DNA of 64,000 nucleotides from Longimicrobium sp. (GTDB lineage Bacteria > Gemmatimonadota > Gemmatimonadetes > Longimicrobiales > Longimicrobiaceae). The position numbers and the translations under genes are program-made. The stretch is from positions 62,001 to 126,000 of the forward strand of contig NZ_DASVSF010000100.1 of assembly GCF_036388275.1 (NCBI RefSeq), read 5' to 3'. Positions 60,301 through 64,000 of the stretch are shown in pieces; the stretch's first letter is position 1; each line of letters starts with the position of its first letter. A model generated the notes under the pieces. The model was not told the origin of the DNA. It worked only from the letters and a program-made list of their open reading frames with translations, and searched no databases.

Positions 60301-61422
60301 CTACTGCGCCGTACCCTGCAGCAGCGGCACCAGCGGCTCGTCGCGCGGGCCGTTCTCGTCGCACACGGCGTAGGTGCCGCCCGGGTACATGCTGACGCCC
60401 GCGTGCTCGCCGCGCGCGTTCAGCACGTAGAACTGGATGCCGAAGTTGGGGGTTCCCCGCTCGTTCAGCAGCCGGCGCTCCACCGTGTTCTGCACGATGC
60501 GCTTCAGCCCCTCCATCCCGGCGTCCCGGGGCGACATGCCGCGCCGCAGGTTCTCGACGATCAGGTACGACGTCAGGTTGTACAGGTTGGCCTCGCCGCG
60601 GCCCGTGCTCCCCGCCGCGCCCACGCCATTGTCCACGTACAGCCCCGCGCCCAGCACCGGCGAGTCGCCCACGCGGCCGGGGATCTTCCACGCCAGGCCG
60701 CTCGTGGTCGTGCAGCCGCAGATGTCGCCCGCCGCGTTGATGGCGTTGCAGTTGATCGTCCCGTAGTAGTGGTGCGGATCGATCAGCCCCTCGGCCACCA
60801 TCTGCAGCCCCGCCTCGTGGCCGGCCTGCGCGCGCTTTTCAGGGTCCAGGAAGCGCGCCGGGTCCGTGCGCCGCTTCCACTCCAGCCACAGCCGGCGCGA
60901 CTCGGGGGTGTTCAGGTCGTCCTCGATGGTGAATCCCAGCTGCCGCGCGAACCGCTGCGCGTGTTCGCCCACCAGCAGGTGATGGTCGGTGTTCTCCATC
61001 ACCGCCCTGGCGACGAGCGAGGGCGTGCGGACGCCCTCCAACGCCGCGACGGCGCCCGCGCGCCTGCGGGGCCCGTGCATCACCGAGGCGTCGAGCGACA
61101 CCACGCCCTCGGCGTTGGGCAATCCGCCGTAGCCCACGCTGGTGTCGGCCGGGTCAAGCTCGTTGAGGTTCACCCCCGCGATGATGGCGTCCAGCACGTC
61201 GGCGCCAGCCGTCATGCGCGTGAACGCCGTCTCCACCGCGGCCATGCGGCCGCCGTTGCGGATGTGGTTGCCATTGCCCGACGCGATCACCACCGGCCGC
61301 GCGGCGGAGCGGACGATCACCGCGGGCGCGCCGGCCAGCGGCACGGGGAGCGCGGCGGCCACTCCGGCCGCGGCGCCGGTGCGTACGAAGTCACGGCGGC
61401 TGATGGGCGTGCTCATGGACAC
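60301..61422 (-). CDS. N4-(beta-N-acetylglucosaminyl)-L-asparaginase family Ntn hydrolase
   Basis: A 373-residue exported enzyme with a Tat signal (SRRDFVRTGAAAGVAAALPVP). The autocleavage region is GDICGCTTTSGLAWKIPGRV, with the probable nucleophile Thr238, followed by GDSPVLGAGLYVDNGVGAAG and GRGEANL, the binding loops of the glycosylasparaginase family. Precursors split into two chains at this Thr. It should cleave GlcNAc-Asn or Asn/beta-aspartyl peptides in the periplasm. The start is ATG 61422 or 61416. No partner gene is seen. Confidence 0.9.
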   Translation of the reverse strand: MSMSTPISRRDFVRTGAAAGVAAALPVPLAGAPAVIVRSAARPVVIASGNGNHIRNGGRMAAVETAFTRMTAGADVLDAIIAGVNLNELDPADTSVGYGGLPNAEGVVSLDASVMHGPRRRAGAVAALEGVRTPSLVARAVMENTDHHLLVGEHAQRFARQLGFTIEDDLNTPESRRLWLEWKRRTDPARFLDPEKRAQAGHEAGLQMVAEGLIDPHHYYGTINCNAINAAGDICGCTTTSGLAWKIPGRVGDSPVLGAGLYVDNGVGAAGSTGRGEANLYNLTSYLIVENLRRGMSPRDAGMEGLKRIVQNTVERRLLNERGTPNFGIQFYVLNARGEHAGVSMYPGGTYAVCDENGPRDEPLVPLLQGTAQ

Positions 61423-61502
61423 TCGGGCGAGAGGAGTGGGGCAGATGGATTGGATAGCAGCCTACGCAAGCGGGGGCGCGGCAGCAAGCGGAGCAAGGCC
61501 GT

Positions 61503-62006
61503 TCACGCCACGTGCGGCGGACCCTCACGCGACCGGCGTCCAAAGTACACACCCCCGGACAGGAGGGTGATCGAGACCAGGAAGACGGGGACGGCACCGT
61601 ACTGCGGTTCGCGAAGGAGAAACGCATCCCCGTGGTGCACCTGGTCGTGGTATGCCGTGACCTGATCGCCCGGCGCAAACCGGCTGGCAAGGTCCCATGC
61701 CCAGCTTTCGCTTCCAAGCGTCCGGATCGGCGGCACGCGCGTGTCGGCGTACAGGGGAGCGTCGGCAGGATAGCGGTAGTGCACCACCGGCTCCCAGGCG
61801 TTCTTGCCGCGGCCGCGCTGCACGACGTCCGTGGAGACCACCACCGCCTGCACGGGCACGTACGTGCGCAACCGCCACCACTGCATCCAGAGCGCCGACC
61901 CGGTGGTCCATGCGATGAGGATGAGAAATGCTACAACCGGCGCGAAGAAGATCCAGGTGCCCAACCCGGTGGGAATGCGAATGGAGAAACCACGTTCACC
62001 GCTCAT
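61503..62006 (-). CDS. DUF3592-type membrane protein
   Basis: A 167-residue protein with a TM segment near the N-terminus (WIFFAPVVAFLILIAWT) and another near the C-terminus (VPVFLVSITLLSGGVYFG). The central domain WWRLRTYVPVQAVVVSTDVV, NAWEPVVHYRYP, RFAPGDQVTAYHDQVHHGDA is the DUF3592 pattern of a small beta fold. ATG 62006 is used; upstream ATGs add unsupported residues. Function unknown. Confidence 0.75.
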   Translation of the reverse strand: MSGERGFSIRIPTGLGTWIFFAPVVAFLILIAWTTGSALWMQWWRLRTYVPVQAVVVSTDVVQRGRGKNAWEPVVHYRYPADAPLYADTRVPPIRTLGSESWAWDLASRFAPGDQVTAYHDQVHHGDAFLLREPQYGAVPVFLVSITLLSGGVYFGRRSREGPPHVA

Positions 62007-62082
62007 GGGCTGGTCGGCTGGGGGATCGATGGGGCGCAGGGCAGCGCCAGGCACGGAGGACACGCACATGTAGCCGGTCCGG

Positions 62083-62307
62083 TCACCCCTCCGGCGCGAA
62101 GAGGCGAACCTGGGTGCAGCCGGGACAGCGCCACGCGTACACCGCAAGGCGGCGGCGCCCCTTGAGCTTGACACCCCACCAGAAGCTCTTTTCCGGCGCG
62201 CCTTCCACCCACTGCCCGGCAGACAAGGGGCTCTGCCCGGGAAGGCCGTTCAGCAGAAAGCCGCCCTCCATGCGGCGCTGGCAGTCGGGACAGACAGGTT
62301 GGGCCAT
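62083..62307 (-). CDS. Small zinc-ribbon protein (PF20097/DUF6487-like)
   Basis: A 74-residue protein with two CxxC knuckles, VCPDCQRRME and WRCPGCTQVRLFAPEG, and a strongly conserved-looking middle (GQWVEGAPEKSFWWGVKL). This is the pattern of a small zinc-ribbon family found in many bacteria. The start ATG 62307 places the first knuckle six residues in. It lies 76 bases upstream of the DUF3592 gene and could be cotranscribed. Role unknown; it may contact RNA or a protein partner. Confidence 0.75.
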   Translation of the reverse strand: MAQPVCPDCQRRMEGGFLLNGLPGQSPLSAGQWVEGAPEKSFWWGVKLKGRRRLAVYAWRCPGCTQVRLFAPEG

Positions 62308-62384
62308 GGGAGATTTGGAGTGGGGGGCGAGGGTGCGGAGGCTACAACTTTGCCGCGATCTCCCTCCGGCGCCAGCCCGCGTGC

Positions 62385-62426
62385 AAAACAAAAGACCGCG
62401 CGCCGGGAGGGGTTCCCGGCGCGCGG
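62385..62426 (-). terminator. Intrinsic terminator of the outer-membrane protein gene
   Basis: CCGCGCGCCGGGA pairs with TCCCGGCGCGCGG, a perfect 13-bp stem. On the minus strand TCTTTTGTTTTG follows. It lies 20 bases past the stop at 62446. Confidence 0.85.
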
Positions 62427-62445
62427 CTCACCAGCGAATCCAGAG

Positions 62446-63072
62446 TCAGAAGCTGAGGCCGATGCCGAACGCCTTGTAGCTCCCGGTCGTGAGCGCCGCG
62501 CGCAGCGTGCCGCCCACCGGCAGCGACACGTCGACGCCCCAGTCCACCACCGCGCGTCCCTCCCACGGGCCCACGTACGGAGCGGGCCCGGAGTGGTGCT
62601 CCAGCACCACGCGCGGCGTCATGTACGGGCGAATACTCCCGCCGTCGTACGCGATGCTGAAGCCCAGCGGTGCGCTGACCACCGTCTCGGCGTTCACCCC
62701 CACGCCCAGCCCCGTGACCAGCGACGCGCGCACGGGCCCGCCGGCCTGCGGGTTCAGCGGCATCGCGTAGTCGATCCCGGCCATGTACGCGATCTCCCGC
62801 CTGCGACTCGTGATTGCCTCGCTGAACGGCCCGGTCCCGAGACCATCCATGATGCCCGCCCGCAGCCGCAGGTCGGCGACGCGCGAGAACGGCCGCACCG
62901 CCACCGCGATGCCCATTCCGGCGCCGTTTGCGTCGCTGGACAGAATCTCGAACCGCGACTGATCGAGGGGCGAGCTGAACAGTGGCCCGCCCCACTGCTG
63001 TGCGTGTGCCGGCGCGGCGGCGAGAACGGCGGTCGCGACGACGGGAATCAGACGAGAAAGACGCATGGGCAT
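62446..63072 (-). CDS. Probable outer-membrane beta-barrel protein
   Basis: A 208-residue exported protein (signal VVATAVLAAAPAHAQQ). The mature chain has alternating strands with glycine turns (VADLRLRAGIMDGLG; REIAYMAGIDYAM; VRASLVTGLGVGVN; SIRPYMTPRVVLEHHSG; TLRAALTTGSYKAFGIGLSF) and ends in Phe, the usual beta-barrel assembly signal. It resembles small barrels of unknown function. The start is ATG 63072 (or 63066). The upstream spacer 63073-63463 contains no convincing gene, only short AT-richer promoter-like sequence near 63140-63230. Confidence 0.65.
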   Translation of the reverse strand: MPMRLSRLIPVVATAVLAAAPAHAQQWGGPLFSSPLDQSRFEILSSDANGAGMGIAVAVRPFSRVADLRLRAGIMDGLGTGPFSEAITSRRREIAYMAGIDYAMPLNPQAGGPVRASLVTGLGVGVNAETVVSAPLGFSIAYDGGSIRPYMTPRVVLEHHSGPAPYVGPWEGRAVVDWGVDVSLPVGGTLRAALTTGSYKAFGIGLSF

Positions 63073-63463
63073 GGCTCCGTGAAGGAGTGTGGATGGATAC
63101 GGACGCGTCAGGCTACACGCCACGCATCACCACGGTTCCCACGCAGAAAACTGCCCAAAATCCAGCAAAATCACCGGTCAAACGTTCCGACACGGACCGC
63201 TAAAAGTTTCAATTCTTTCCCCTGCGCCGTCCCAACTCGCCCGGCCGTGCTGACGCATGGTCCGGTGCGTCACTTCCACACGGCCGCGGAAGCGTATTCG
63301 AGACGAAGCGACACATTGATGGGAGATGAAATCGATGGAGGGCCGGACGGCCACACGGCAGCCGCGGGACGAGTCCCCGCGGCTGCCGAGGTGTTCGCCA
63401 GCGGCGTGTTCCGCACGGAAGGAGGCCGCGCCGCAAAGCGGCGCGCCGGCTTGGGACGAATGG

Positions 63464-63811
63464 CTAGCCCTCCTGCTGCGGCAACTCACGCCGAGTGGCG
63501 CGCTCCAGCACGGCACGCCAATCACTGCCGGCGAGCCCGGCTCCCATAAGTAGATCTCGCCAGTCAGTAGCCCCTTGGGCGAGCGCCGTATCAAGCTGGG
63601 CGCGATCTCCCCTGGAGAGCAGGAGTGCGGCCATTTGGACTCGTTCGCGAAGTTCCGCCCAGTGTTGTTCCGCTGGCGGCTCGCTCAGCGCCCCTAGCTG
63701 CTCAAGAACGGTGGCTTGGTCCGCCGGAAATACGGCCGCAACGTATTTCCTGACGAGCGGAGAGACTCTTTCCATGAGACCTGACGTCGCAAGGTCAGTG
63801 GTGTAGGGCAA
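63464..63811 (-). CDS. Small soluble protein of unknown function
   Basis: A 115-residue helical protein (VRKYVAAVFPADQATVLEQL; EQHWAELRERVQMAALLLSRGD; TDWRDLLMGAGLAGSDWRAVL). The pattern, with two helices, an RGDxxxL turn and a WRDLL segment, resembles an uncharacterised family found in many soil bacteria. ATG 63775 would give 103 residues and is equally plausible. No signal peptide. Downstream to the window edge (63812-64000) I see no gene that can be supported. Confidence 0.5.
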   Translation of the reverse strand: MPYTTDLATSGLMERVSPLVRKYVAAVFPADQATVLEQLGALSEPPAEQHWAELRERVQMAALLLSRGDRAQLDTALAQGATDWRDLLMGAGLAGSDWRAVLERATRRELPQQEG

Positions 63812-64000
63812 AAACGCGCAGGATCGGCAGCGAGCACGGAACTGTGGCGCTGCCGGTGTGCCAACCAGCCCGGTGGCGTGATCGCCGCAGGCGGCGGTCG
63901 TGTTCTAGCCGATGAACCGGCCCCAAGAAGCCGGCAAACGTTATGGAGAGCGTCACCCCGAGCGATGCCCCTTGGAGATGCGTTCAGCAGCACCACGCCG

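Noticed and set aside
63319..63549. Plus-strand frame starting MGDEIDGGPDGHTAAAG
   Set aside because: No ribosome-binding site, no domain, and it overlaps the better-supported small gene on the minus strand at 63464.
1..64000. tRNA, rRNA and complete insertion sequences
   Set aside because: Scanning by eye found no cloverleaf with a CCA or TpsiC arm, no rRNA-like sequence and no transposase gene. A dedicated search could still find a tRNA that I missed.
63812..64000. A gene at the right edge of the window
   Set aside because: Short frames on both strands lack homology and ribosome-binding sites; the end of the window cuts off any longer gene.

Overview
The window is very GC-rich and has the gene content of a didermic (outer-membrane) bacterium. 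It holds a SusC/SusD-type TonB receptor pair, many signal-peptide and lipobox proteins, a heptose-phosphate kinase (hldE/rfaE1 type) and outer-membrane beta-barrel candidates. SusC/SusD genes in a GC-rich background, a small peptide with a pinensin-like leader and dispersed GC-rich hairpin repeats together suggest a Gemmatimonadota organism of the Longimicrobium type. That placement is inference from gene content, not from a search.

Layout. 0-5 kb is a plus-strand housekeeping run: accA (cut by the window edge), ricT, metG, a nitrilase and an RBBP9-like hydrolase, most overlapping or touching. 5-9.2 kb holds a single-domain response regulator, an M23 envelope peptidase with its own promoter and terminator, and two translationally coupled M16-like proteins that have both lost the zinc motif. 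9.3-17.3 kb on the minus strand holds susC-susD with a strong sigma70-type promoter, a lipoprotein, ftsH and a 47-residue microprotein coupled to ftsH. 17.3-26.3 kb is metH, then sbcD-sbcC-trpE, with a hairpin-repeat block between metH and sbcD. 26.6-31.5 kb is a plus-strand accessory-looking block: a PPDK/PEP-synthase-like ATP-grasp protein, a large four-TM protein with a possible GAF-like C-terminus, and a nucleoside-deoxyribosyltransferase-like protein.

31.6-39 kb has an exported Arg-Glu-His repeat protein, a TMEM175-like channel, an Xaa-Pro aminopeptidase, a 55-residue RiPP precursor with no visible modification enzymes, an M15-like peptidase and a coupled M16 pair with one active and one inactive member. 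39-47.7 kb has two coupled beta-propeller/LVIVD secreted proteins, then the minus-strand series arcC - sucC - sucD - EIIA/CBS protein - ndk. The EIIA/CBS gene appears to start at CTG. 47.7-54.5 kb has a tandem 336-bp repeat, phosphomannomutase, ridA, hldE1, a nitroreductase, a small conserved protein and etfBA. 54.5-64 kb is mainly small exported or lipid-anchored proteins of unknown function, with an asparaginase-family Ntn hydrolase, DUF1697, DUF3224 and DUF3592 proteins.

Functional themes are core metabolism (fatty acid, methionine, TCA succinyl-CoA step, tryptophan, nucleotide pools, electron-transfer flavoprotein), envelope proteolysis and nutrient uptake, and DNA end processing. The most unusual material is the RiPP precursor, the 26.6-31.5 kb block, the covarying hairpin repeats, the CTG start and the probable metH leader attenuator. 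I saw no tRNA, rRNA, CRISPR array or complete insertion sequence.
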